Shown here piece by piece: positions 15,766-24,400 of a stretch of DNA of 24,695 bases. Positions within the stretch are counted from its first letter, which is position 1; each line of letters opens with the position of its first letter. Both the position numbers and the translations under genes were made by a program. The notes under the pieces are model-generated. The model had not been told where the DNA came from and did no database searches. It saw only the letters and a list, made by a program, of their open reading frames with translations. Origin of the DNA: Mnemiopsis leidyi (lineage: Eukaryota > Ctenophora > Tentaculata > Lobata > Bolinopsidae); NCBI GenBank assembly GCA_000226015.1, contig JH154619.1, positions 1 to 24,695 of the forward strand, written 5' to 3'.

Positions 15766-16716
15766 ATGGCGATATTAAGCGAGGGAGGAACGAGTAATCC
15801 AGATATTTTAGTGATCTGTTATCTGACTACTTGTTTTCTTATCTCAACAATCCTAAACCCTGCTGTCTTCCTTTACAACTATCGGAAAAAGAAAAACTCG
15901 GTTCCTATCTTCTTGTTCAGATCTCTTTCTGTCTTCGACTTTCTGACATGTTTGGTTATACCGATAAAGGTTGTTCAAGAGACGGTGAGAAGTGACTGTT
16001 TCATCCCAGAGCTCCCCCTGAACAGTAACATGACCTGTATCACAAGAACGTGGCCGAATTGTCCCAACATAGCACTGCGGCTGTACACCTTAGCCTCCTG
16101 GGTCTTGACCTTGACACCGCAGTTTCTCGCAGCTCTCATGGCCATCTGTAGATTTGTACAGATCAGATTCCCCTTCTTTCCTATACGAGTTAAAAAACTT
16201 ACAATATATGTCCTGGCCTTTGGAACCTACACGCTTTCCATGACTGGTTACGTAGCCGTTAATGAGAGTTCTGCCTACAGTGTTGATTTGCAAGTTTTTA
16301 AGCACGATTTTGGTTTAAAGAGGCTAGACCTGATAATACTGATCTACACATGGCCCTGTGTTCTTTGTCAAATTCTCTCAGTGGTAACATCACTTCTAAC
16401 TATCCAACACCTGAGATACCTTCGAAAAACCCCAACTTCCCTTGTTGCTAGGACAGCTGCAATCTCAAAAAGAAGCAGCATGAAAATCTTGGTAACCAAC
16501 TTTGGAAGTGTAGTCAATAACACACTGACAATATTATGTGTAACTATAGCTCCCACATCGTATGAAGGAAATGAAACTGTGGCTGTGTTGCTGTTCACTA
16601 GCACAGTCCTAGCTCCTGTTCTTCTGTCTTGTTTCAACCCCGTTGTCTTCATTTTATTTACCCCCAAATTCAGCTGGAAACAGAAAACTAAACCTTCCTC
16701 TACGACCAGCTTCTAA
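15766..16716 (+). CDS. Class A-like seven-transmembrane receptor, copy 5 (most diverged)
   Basis: This has 316 residues from the ATG at 15766, which aligns with the starts of the paralogues (MAILSEGGTSNPD); upstream in-frame codons lack an ATG and are preceded by an acceptor-like TTTCCCCAG. The family frame is conserved: Asn in TM1, Asp in TM2 (LSVFDFL), CRF with an IRFPFFP stretch, WPCVLC in TM5, and NPVVF in TM7. Differences are spread more widely than among copies 1-4, but the cytoplasmic ends remain the best kept. Loop 1 has the sequon NMT beside the conserved Cys, and another, NET, lies in the TM6-TM7 loop. The tail is Lys- and Ser-rich. Probably functional. Confidence 0.85.
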   Translation: MAILSEGGTSNPDILVICYLTTCFLISTILNPAVFLYNYRKKKNSVPIFLFRSLSVFDFLTCLVIPIKVVQETVRSDCFIPELPLNSNMTCITRTWPNCPNIALRLYTLASWVLTLTPQFLAALMAICRFVQIRFPFFPIRVKKLTIYVLAFGTYTLSMTGYVAVNESSAYSVDLQVFKHDFGLKRLDLIILIYTWPCVLCQILSVVTSLLTIQHLRYLRKTPTSLVARTAAISKRSSMKILVTNFGSVVNNTLTILCVTIAPTSYEGNETVAVLLFTSTVLAPVLLSCFNPVVFILFTPKFSWKQKTKPSSTTSF

Positions 16717-17856
16717 GTCAGTAAACGAGGCTCTGAACCAATTTCCTGAACAAACTACTTCTTTAGGTTTTGGCTAAACACAGCCTCTAGTCTCGGCCAC
16801 CCAGATACCTGTGACTATACCCCTAAGGTGAGATACACTTGCTGCCTAAGTACGATGTTAGAATGTAAAAGAAAGATTCACAAGACTAATGGATTATGTA
16901 CTGTGCAACACACAGCATGTTAATTGCTATGATAAGTACATACATACACTCGATACAGTACATGGTGATTAGAGAGCTGAGTTGAACCAGAGACGATGTA
17001 CTCACAGGTAACCATTCTGTTATAGCAATAACTTGACAATGAACAAGAAGTTTGGGATGTCAACCTGGTTTTCTGATCTGAGAACCTAGTTGCAGCTAAT
17101 TGCAGTCATAAACAGCAAGTACACTGCCATTCCGGGTAATTTACACAGGACTGCACGAGAATAGATTGGAGAAGTGATTAACCCGACAGTGCGGCAGAAA
17201 TGTAGACACTCTGATAACTATTGCTGGTAATTAAGGATCGACGTTTCGTTCCACAGACATTTTAAATGTCATTTACTGAGAATATTACTTTTAAATTGAA
17301 TTAAGTATATTGATTAGATCAGAAACTTATGTTTTCGGTGAGTTTGTGATTATCGATTTAAGAAGTGTATAATGTATTTTCTGTACATTCCAGCCGTGAC
17401 CCCGGTATATAAAATAACATTTAATTCATATCAGTAAAGTAATATCTAGTATGTAGTGTTACTAAAATATCTGTGTTACTATATTATCTAGATTCTAGTT
17501 CAGTGTTTCTATGATCTGTAAAAATTCCGTGTATAATTACTTTTCCTACAAAGGCCAGGGTATATACAAGTACAAATCTCAATTTCAAAATTCAGAACAT
17601 AACATGTGTATGCAAAGGTAATATCACCTCTGGTTTGTTTGACTGATAAGAAATTCAAGGTAGGTCCACAGAGTGACCTGCCTATATAGAAGTATTTCCA
17701 AATTGAAATACGATAACTGAGATTGGACCGGTACTTTTATACAGTATGGCAATCTAGACACGAGATCCTGCCATCGCAGTATTTGACCGAATGACAATAT
17801 GTCTTTTAGGAGTATTTCTTATTCTGAACTTTTAGTCAAGTCATATACTGTACACA

Positions 17857-17895
<39 letters not shown>

Positions 17896-18048
17896 CAAAT
17901 CTTTCTCCACTAAATTATTTGGACGGACTGCAACTACAAGTTACGTGTGTACGTAGCTCTTCTAATAACATCACTACGGTAACTAATAACTCATATATAA
18001 AACACACGTAGAATGTAACTATTCGCATACTACAAAAAAAATTATTAC
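16717..18048. other. Intergenic region with CA microsatellite
   Basis: No gene was recognised on either strand. A CA repeat of about 16 units lies near 17862-17894. Further 3' exons of the minus-strand PDZ gene could be hidden here, but none was convincing. Confidence 0.5.
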
Positions 18049-18114
18049 CGAGTCAGGTTTGTCAATGTAGCCATTTTCCGTTACCATCATACTTGTCAAA
18101 TCATCAGTCGACAT
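18049..18114 (-). CDS. PDZ-domain gene, downstream exon (22 codons)
   Basis: On the minus strand TTTTGCAG precedes MSTDDLTSMMVTENGYIDKPDS, and GTAATA follows. It enters and leaves in phase 0, matching the phase-0 end of the exon at 18260-18370. It has no domain of its own and is acidic and Ser/Thr-rich, like a linker between domains. It is accepted because phase and splice sites agree; transcript support is lacking. Confidence 0.5.
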
Positions 18115-18259
18115 CTGCAAAATTAGCTGCATAATTAAGATGAACGATAAATTTTGCACCAGATTATTGCAAAACACGCTCCTTCTTAAAATCTCTTATG
18201 TCGATTAATTCAAAGTTTCTATAATCTTTGAATAATCTTACATTAAACACTAAACTTAC

Positions 18260-18370
18260 ATTAAACTCAAGTTGTGCAGGTTCCACAAGGAGGTCTAACA
18301 TATTGGGGGACGCTTTCAGCACTCTAATAGCTTCGTCGTGAGACACATCTCTCAGTGATTCATCGTTAGC
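18260..18370 (-). CDS. PDZ-domain gene, exon encoding the C-terminal half of the PDZ domain
   Basis: Exactly 37 codons lie between CTATTCAG and GTAAGT, phase 0 at both ends: ANDESLRDVSHDEAIRVLKA, then SPNMLDLLVEPAQLEFN. It contains the second alpha helix (SHDEAIRVLKA), whose first His contacts class I ligands in many PDZ domains, and the last beta strand. It directly continues GDRILE of the upstream exon, as the family requires. PDZ domains bind C-terminal peptides and organise membrane-associated scaffolds. Confidence 0.8.
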
Positions 18371-18490
18371 CTGAATAGCATTATAGTCTGTTAGTTTGTT
18401 TGTATGCAACGGCAACAAACATAATAGTATACGTGCTATACAAGAAATTGAAATATCAAGTCGTTCAGTAATTTTCGACACATAACTTAC

Positions 18491-18612
18491 CTCGAGAATT
18501 CTGTCTCCGACACAGAGATCTATGTCAGTACGGGAAACTTCACTGACGAATATCCCACTATCTCCCTCTTTGTGAGGAACATCTGATCCTCCGCAAACAG
18601 TCAGGCCAAACC
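18491..18612 (-). CDS. PDZ-domain gene, exon encoding the N-terminal half of the PDZ domain
   Basis: The 122-base exon between ACTGCAG and GTAAGT encodes GFGLTVCGGSDVPHKEGDSG, then IFVSEVSRTDIDLCVGDRILE. The GFGL carboxylate-binding loop and the GDRILE strand are diagnostic. The form GG-S-x-x-P-x-K-x-x-D-x-GIF is reminiscent of Scribble-type PDZ domains, but gene identity cannot be settled from one domain. Entry is in phase 1, so an upstream exon is needed; none was recognised before the RNPC3 gene at 19364. The gene probably extends beyond what can be seen, in both directions. Confidence 0.8.
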
Positions 18613-19363
18613 CTGCAGTTACAGTGTTATATTTAATTCATCATTGTTTCACACTCCATGGAAACAAGGTTTCGTCATAATCTAAATATAATGTGGGAAC
18701 TCAAATGGCTAGTTCGGGTGAACAATATTCATGCACAGCACGTTTAAACATATAATATTTCTCTTGGAGACAATAAATAATGAATACCAAATGAAAATAA
18801 CCGAGAAGTCGTTGTCTAAACTCTGAAACAGTGCTAATAAATATGGTCATAAACTTTTTTTAAATAATACAATTATAGTTTTTTCGTGTTAGATTCGAAC
18901 CTGAGTTGCTTCTTGGTATTTTTACTCGTCTTACACTGCTTCTCTCATCAGTTTGCATAGTAATAATACCTTATAAGAGAAGAGACTGATTTTGTTCCAC
19001 CACAACGTAGATCATAATCATGCTTAACAGAAATTCGACATAGGTACTTTTTTGTGGAAGAATTCGAAAGTTTTTGAAAGAATTTCACGGTAATTTGGTA
19101 TTTTGTTGTACTTTATTGGAATTGTGCCGTGGTAACTCAAGTCAATAGAATAAAAGGTATGCAAGGGTTTGAAACATCAAAATTCTGAACAAATAACTAT
19201 ATCAAATAACATGCAGTGTGATGAAAGTTATTAAGTAATACTTAAATTGAAGGTGGTACGTTGTATGGAAGTTCATTTTCAACAATCCCTGACAATTGAA
19301 CATCATTATTGTTAAAATTCAGCAAAATAAAATGGCGAATCGAATCTTCTATAAAACCTGATG
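18613..19363. other. Intron or intergenic DNA between the PDZ gene and RNPC3
   Basis: No exon was recognised. An isolated pol III B-box-like GGTTCGAATC lies on the minus strand near 18893-18903 without a plausible A box. TTTATT at 19112-19117, read on the minus strand as AATAAA, is a candidate RNPC3 poly(A) signal. Confidence 0.45.
19112..19117 (-). terminator. Candidate RNPC3 poly(A) signal
   Basis: AATAAA on the minus strand lies about 250 bases downstream of the RNPC3 stop codon. It is the nearest canonical hexamer on that strand that I found. Confidence 0.35.
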
Positions 19364-20956
19364 TCATTTAGATTTGGCAAACATTATTGCCATAGGTTTG
19401 CCATGTAAAACATAACCATGCAAATCTGACAACGCTATTTCTGATGCTTCAATAGTTGGAAGGTTGATAAATGCCTGACCTTTCATCTGTCCACGAGTCA
19501 TTAGTTTGATTTGGAATTCTTCTGAATTGTCCTGACTAAAGTTGCTATAGAATTCGAAGTAAGGTAAAAACAAGTCCTTGAGATCTGTTTCCTGTACTTG
19601 TTTATGATTAAGATTTTTAATATAAAGTTTCGTAGAGGGGTCTCCTCTAATGTACTTTCTGAAAACAGAATGTTCAGAAAATTTGTCATTAGGCAAACAC
19701 TTTGATTTGACATAAGTTTGATGTTTAAGAAATTTTTCTTTCAGAAATTTTGCAGCCATTTCTGCTTCGGATATTGCAACTTTCTGACTTTCTGGATGAT
19801 GCTGCACAGAAGACTCTGCTTGAACTTGCATGACAGGGTTCGAACTTGAAGTAGGCTTATCAGTGACATGTTTGGATTGTACAATAATGGAAACATTGCT
19901 TAAGGACTTGTCTTTTACAAACTCGAAGCTGAAATCGGGTTTGGCACTCAGTAAAGTTTTGTTAACCTTTTTGTTTTTATTGTTGGAGCTTTTCTTCTTA
20001 TCATCTTCACAGGGGATATTGGTAACTTCTGTATCTTGAGATGGTGCACTAGATGGCATGCTAGTTTCAATCTGTTTAGTAGAACATGGAATTGAGGATG
20101 AAACAATGCCTTCACTATCACTTAAATCCATGTCAACTGTTTCTGTATCAGGTGGGGGTGGGGGTTTTCTTTTATCTGGACTGGATGCTTTAGCAATCTT
20201 TACTTGCTCATTGACAGGGCATGGGTCTGAAAACTCTCTTTTACGCTTTCTATCTGATTCTGGCAAATGTTTCTCCAAAAAGGCTTGAGTAGCAATTCTT
20301 TTTTCCTTGAAAATCTCCTTCTCGATTTCTAACTTTTTGGATTCACCCACTTCATTCGGCTCCTCAGGGTCAGACTCTAATTCTGATTCAGATGAGGATG
20401 GCAAAGGTGGTGGTAGTGATTCAGATGCCTCAAAGATTGATTTTTCTGTGGACTTGGAAAAAGGTGGTGGCAGATTCATTTTATTCATAAGATGTAACAC
20501 CTGAATATAAAACTGAGGCACTGCAACAAGGGCATGGGAAATATTACTTAGAGTTTGAGATGTAGGAGGCGGGTATAAATAGTGAAGAGATGGATCTGGT
20601 GACCTTCCAGGCTTAGGATCAGATTTGTTATCTTGTTCAGAATTACTTGTAGGATTTGATTGAGGGGGTAAAATGACTGTATCAGGAGCATCAAATGGCA
20701 TAAAATTCTTGTCAGAATACTGTACAACAAGTCTGGAACCAAAAAGAGGAGCTTGGTGTAACTTTTTTAAAGCAATGTCAGCTTCTTCTCTAGATCCAAA
20801 TTCTGCAAATGCAGTTCCCCTCATGTGTCCTTTAGAACTCATCACACTTACTGACTTAGCACCAAAGTATTGTAAAAGGTCACAAGCTTCATCATGACTT
20901 AAATCTACAGGAAGCTTCCGTACCATCAAAATGGTAGGACATGGAGGAAATGCCAT
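19364..20956 (-). CDS. RNPC3: RNPC3 homologue, U11/U12 snRNP 65K protein (minor spliceosome)
   Basis: This 530-residue nuclear RNA-binding protein is close to the usual length of the family. RRM1 (about 8-83) has RNP2-like LMVRKL and RNP1-like MRGTAFAEF. The signature segment LHYLYPP then FYIQVLHLMNKMNLP (about 125-163) follows and is diagnostic of RNPC3. Next come a Pro/Ser/acidic region, a basic KRKR patch and a low-complexity linker. The expanded C-terminal RRM (about 395-530) has LYIKNL and MKGQAFINL. In the family, RRM1 contacts the U11-59K protein and the C-terminal RRM binds the 3' stem-loop of U12 snRNA, bridging U11 and U12. The coding region is uninterrupted, which is unusual because vertebrate RNPC3 has many exons. 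Confidence 0.93.
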   Translation of the reverse strand: MAFPPCPTILMVRKLPVDLSHDEACDLLQYFGAKSVSVMSSKGHMRGTAFAEFGSREEADIALKKLHQAPLFGSRLVVQYSDKNFMPFDAPDTVILPPQSNPTSNSEQDNKSDPKPGRSPDPSLHYLYPPPTSQTLSNISHALVAVPQFYIQVLHLMNKMNLPPPFSKSTEKSIFEASESLPPPLPSSSESELESDPEEPNEVGESKKLEIEKEIFKEKRIATQAFLEKHLPESDRKRKREFSDPCPVNEQVKIAKASSPDKRKPPPPPDTETVDMDLSDSEGIVSSSIPCSTKQIETSMPSSAPSQDTEVTNIPCEDDKKKSSNNKNKKVNKTLLSAKPDFSFEFVKDKSLSNVSIIVQSKHVTDKPTSSSNPVMQVQAESSVQHHPESQKVAISEAEMAAKFLKEKFLKHQTYVKSKCLPNDKFSEHSVFRKYIRGDPSTKLYIKNLNHKQVQETDLKDLFLPYFEFYSNFSQDNSEEFQIKLMTRGQMKGQAFINLPTIEASEIALSDLHGYVLHGKPMAIMFAKSK

Positions 20957-20975
20957 ATTACCCTGTAACAGTTAA
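20957..20975 (-). promoter_or_regulatory. Splice acceptor in RNPC3 5' UTR
   Basis: On the minus strand TTTTAACTGTTACAG ends at 20963, with only six bases (GGTAAT) between it and the ATG at 20956. This points to a 5' UTR intron. A strong donor match, CCGAG followed by GTAAGAAG, occurs on the same strand at 21398 and could be the other end. Confidence 0.5.
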
Positions 20976-21678
20976 AATATAGTAATTAAAAATCTATCAA
21001 AAAACTATTGGAAGATAATTTGATAAGATGATATACTAATGTGATAATTTCTTTGAGTTAAAAAAGTGATTATACCCAAGTTAAGCTCAAAGACCATTTG
21101 TTAGTTAGAAAGTTAAAAACTCACACAGCTTTAATCCATAACCAGGTTTCTCCTCTAGAGGTTGGCCTTCTTATGGAGGCCTGCTGTTCAGCACTGGTGC
21201 TATGGAGATGGGTGCAAAACAAGTGGCTCATTCTTGCCTGTCGTCCTTTTTGTGCTGGCAAGGCATATGAGAACACCGCATGGACCTAAGGCAAGGATCT
21301 TCTATATCTCACTGCATCATTGACCCACACTCACTGGGGTCTGGCTACACTGGCATGCATGCTGTCCAAAGTGGACGGTGCACGTGATGGCTTCTTACCT
21401 CGGCTGCTTGGCAGTGGAGTGGGGGTTGGCCACACCAGCTGTCTTCAGATCCGACACCCCAAAGTTTACTACCCCCACCGCATCATCATTAAAAGCACAG
21501 TTGGACATCTGAGGATCCGCTTAACAGGTTATTTGAAAGAAAGCTAATACATGCCCATTCTCTTTGTTGGAATTTGAGTTGGGGCATGGAATAAGACTCA
21601 AAAGTCTGCCCCAGTTCCTGTGTTGCTGTTAACTTGTTTCGTATGCAGTTGGTGGGTTTGGTTTAGTTGGGTTTAGTT
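20976..21678. other. RNPC3 upstream region, partly GC-richer
   Basis: About 21130-21540 is distinctly richer in G and C than its surroundings. On the minus strand it could hold the RNPC3 promoter and first exon (donor candidate at 21398). On the plus strand one frame is open for about 150 codons with a single stop, but it resembles nothing I know. A 7-bp inverted repeat, CATGCCC with GGGCATG, lies near 21552-21588. Confidence 0.4.
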
Positions 21679-21955
21679 GGTGGGTTGGTGGTGTAGTAGT
21701 ACCTACCCCGACTTTCTTTGCAAGAGATCTGGGGTTCAAGTCCCAGATCCGCCAAACCTAGAGGAGTGCGCTTAGGGCATTTGCCTATGCGATCATCTTG
21801 GGGTGACTCACCAAATTGACTGGGAAATGTGATCGAGCGTTAAATTAGGAGGGTTTCGATTAAAAGATCTAGAACCTTGCAGGAGCCCTTTCAGTATAAC
21901 TGTAAAAGCCTAGCCTGGGTACAGGTGTAACAAAATATAAAAAAATAAAAAGTAA
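21679..21955 (+). mobile_element. tRNA-derived SINE
   Basis: The head (21679-21753) is exactly tRNA-length. Its acceptor strands GGTGGGT and ATCCGCC pair over 7 bp with two G-U pairs; a four-pair D stem follows T8-G9; and a canonical B box GGTTCAAGTCC lies in the T arm. The anticodon stem does not pair, so this is not a working tRNA. A body of about 190 bases unrelated to tRNA follows, ending in an A-rich tail near 21935-21955. It would be transcribed by RNA polymerase III and moved by a partner LINE. The family is not recognised. Confidence 0.75.
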
Positions 21956-22234
21956 TTTGGTCTTTTTCCGTGTCACAGGGAGGCTTAGTGTTTGTTGCTT
22001 CAGATCTGAAGCAACAGATAACAGAGAAGAATAAAAGTTTATGTTTTTGTGAAGTTGTGAACATCCTCTGGTTCAAGATTAGTGGCTGATTATCAATGTT
22101 GCAAGGTGCTTTAGGTTAAGTAATTAAGAGAAGGCCATGATTGGATTAAAATTTAAACATCACTTCAGGCTTGTTGCAAACCTGCCCCTCTGGGGCCTAA
22201 TATTTTCTTTTGGTTAGTTGGGAAACCTCCACAT
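21956..22234. other. Intergenic DNA between SINE and MITE
   Basis: No gene, RNA or repeat was recognised, apart from a short inverted pair around GCTTCAGATCTGAAGC near 21998-22013 (a perfect 16-base palindrome). Confidence 0.45.
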
Positions 22235-22495
22235 CAGTGGCGTAACGTTGTAGCTATAGGCAATATGGCGCCCCTTGGCGATAAAAAGGCGCCCCGAAGT
22301 GGCGCCCCTTGTAAAAGGGCTAACTGGGAGCTAATTGTGAAAATATGGCCGTGAAACCTAAATAAATAGTGAAATAATTAAACCAAACACGCGATTTTGC
22401 TAGTCACGCAGTTAATCTTGCAAAATTGTCCCATATTCTTATGACGATATGGCGCCCCCCTTTGACGGCGCCCCCGGGGCATCGTTACGCCGCTG
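22235..22495. mobile_element. hAT-type miniature inverted-repeat element (MITE)
   Basis: The 261-bp element begins CAGTGGCGTAACG and ends CGTTACGCCGCTG, terminal repeats with one mismatch over 13 bases. The subterminal parts are rich in GGCGCCCC in both orientations, typical of non-autonomous hAT elements. Flanking octamers CTCCACAT and CTCCTCAG agree at six of eight positions, as expected for an aged 8-bp target-site duplication. There is no transposase, so it depends on an enzyme supplied elsewhere. Confidence 0.85.
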
Positions 22496-23044
22496 CTCCT
22501 CAGGCAGAGCAACCTTGCCCACTGAGACTTCGAGAGAGGAGTGGTGAGTGAGGAATGATACATGTTGCTGGCTGACTCACCAACAACTATTCAAGCCCAA
22601 AAAGAGTAGGAAGGAGCAGAGGTGTCTTGTGAAGGAGTTGGTTGTCATGAGATGGGTGTCGACGAAGTTACAAACGGAATACACTGAATAACCTGGGGTT
22701 GATTGTTGAAAATTACTGTCAAGAAACCCACTTAGTGGTGCCTGAACAAATCGTGTAACGCATTCACAATGCAACACTAAACATAGGGAAGTAAGTCAGT
22801 TAGTTGCAAGATGTCCAGGACAACCTACTCTTGAAGTTTGAATGGTATTGCAGCCAGGAAGTTATTCATTAATATGAGAGGGTTTAGTTCTAGCACATAG
22901 TTATAATTGTTTAGTTTATTTCTAATGTTAATTTATTTTATAATGTTTTTAAGCCACTTTTTTGTGTATATCGGTAATTGACCCAGTTAAATAGTATTTT
23001 GCTTCTTCAATCTATTACGTTTTTTGCAAGCTTATAAGGCTTGA
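22496..23044. other. Intergenic stretch with no recognisable feature
   Basis: The composition is mixed; no convincing coding region, RNA gene or repeat was seen. Confidence 0.45.
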
Positions 23045-23180
23045 ACAATAGTATTTTGTAGTAATTTATACAGTAGGGCTAAATTATTAGCTTTTAAGTT
23101 TCATAATTTGTATGATAAATTGTTTTGTGAATCTGTGATGATGTATGTCATTACCTTATATTCTATTTTATTCTATATTC
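23045..23180. repeat. Diverged direct repeat, upstream copy
   Basis: About 120 bases, from TATTTTGTAGTAATTTATAC to the stretch around GTGATGATGTATGTCATTAC and TTATATTC, match 24262-24400 in the same order with substitutions and small indels. The two copies flank about 1.1 kb that includes a CpG-rich segment. Confidence 0.7.
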
Positions 23181-23204
23181 TATATTCTATTAATCAACAA
23201 TTAT

Positions 23205-23267
23205 TTTATCTTTTGGGAACTAAAAGGTGTCATCTTTTGGGGACTTAAGGGTGTCATAAGACACCCT
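23205..23267. repeat. Short tandem duplication ending in a perfect hairpin
   Basis: Two units of about 24 bases (TCTTTTGGGAACTAAAAGGT and TCTTTTGGGGACTTAAGGGT with following GTCAT) are adjacent. The second runs into an 8-bp perfect hairpin, AGGGTGTC with GACACCCT around ATAA, at 23248-23267. Confidence 0.6.
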
Positions 23268-24257
23268 GGCATCCTCACCTACCGCCTCTTGGAAGGAGAG
23301 ATACTGCCGGCCACGGAAGACAGTTCTCCCACTTCTGTGGGCTGAGGGTTTTGCTTGAAATACCAGACTCCAAGAACCATCCGTGACTGCGAACCATCTT
23401 GGTTTAGTCGGATAACACCTTTGTTAGAACGTTAAAGAGATTATATCCGTCTACCGTTATAACTTGTTCAGCTTTGAGCTGCGAAAGTCGGGTATCACCG
23501 CGACAATTAGAACGTTAAACCGATATCATCTCGTCATTTGCAATCATAACTTTAAAACGTTTTGCATCACACTTGACGGCGGCTGTTGCTCTAACCAGAG
23601 CCGAGCCCTTGGCCTTTTGCGCGCGCCACCAGAGGTGACTGGAAAAGGTGGCTTCGACTGGAAAAGGTGGCATAGCAGCTGCGCGCGTAGCGTGCATATA
23701 AGCACTTGGTTAGGTGAACGGCGGCTGCTACACAAAATTGTTTGATTGGATCCGATCTTCATTCGAAAAAATAAGGAGTAAAATTTCGGGAGGGTGCGCG
23801 TTGCTACACGTTGTATAGCCCTCCGGCGCGCGCGAAGGTGCGCGCTGCCGAACAAACGCAATATAAGGCTCTGCTCTTGTTGGAGCAAACGCTACATGAT
23901 TGGTAATACCCGATTTTTACCGGGCACTGCGCACGTGGCTCTTTACGATTCCTTTCAATCAAAGCAATAAAAACTGAAACTCCCAGGCAACCCGACTGAA
24001 ACGCTAGACCAATATAGCCCATTTCATGTGTGCACTTGTCGAGGTGTTACCCGACTCACGCACGGCTCGCAGCTTGCTGCTCTCCTGGCTGCTCTCTTGG
24101 TAGCTCTCTGCTCATATTCATTTTAGAATATTAGACGGATCTCATCTCGTGCGCACACGACTTATGGGCTATACTGGTTTAGCAAAAACAAAAAAGCTGA
24201 ACGCTTCGTTAAAACAGTGGACGTATGTAATTTCGTCAACTGTTTTTTGTAGATATA
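23268..24257. other. CpG-rich segment with TATA-like motifs, no recognised gene
   Basis: About 23560-23960 is rich in CpG (GCGCGCGCC, GGCGCGCGCG, TGCGCGCTGC). TATA-like sequences occur at about 23694 (GCATATAAGC) and about 23861 (CAATATAAGG). GACTGGAAAAGGTGGC is repeated in tandem near 23637-23671. Loose inverted similarity exists between TCGGGTATCACC (about 23489) and the complement of TGGTAATACCCGA (about 23899). Open frames on both strands overlap and resemble nothing known. It may be a promoter island or an unknown element. Confidence 0.4.
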
Positions 24258-24261
24258 AAGA

Positions 24262-24400
24262 TATTTTGTAGTAATTTACACTGTATTGAACGTTGGGCTA
24301 AATAATTAGCTTCTAGTTCACAGTTTGTATGTAAAATTATTTTGTAAACCATGAAACCAGTGATGATGTATGTCATAATTTTATATTCCATTCTTTTCTA
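24262..24400. repeat. Diverged direct repeat, downstream copy
   Basis: This is the partner of 23045-23180, including TTTTGTAGTAATTTACAC, GGGCTAAATAATTAGCTT and GTGATGATGTATGTCATAAT. Identity looks like roughly three quarters. The rest of the window to 24695 shows no recognisable feature. Confidence 0.7.

Noticed and set aside
17799..18011. Small open frame with a His-Thr repeat
   Set aside because: It is created by the CA microsatellite and resembles no protein.
18890..18960. tRNA gene on the minus strand
   Set aside because: Only a B-box-like GGTTCGAATC is present; no acceptor or D arm can be paired.
21098..21547. Possible plus-strand gene or pseudogene of about 150 codons with one stop
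   Set aside because: No motif was recognised; the GC-richer composition alone can keep frames open, and the stretch may be the RNPC3 5' region.
21679..21753. Functional tRNA gene
   Set aside because: The acceptor and D stems pair but the anticodon stem does not, and it continues into a SINE-like body with an A-rich tail.
23544..23888. 114-codon minus-strand frame in the CpG-rich segment
   Set aside because: It overlaps other open frames on both strands, has no recognisable motif, and the GC-rich composition explains its length.
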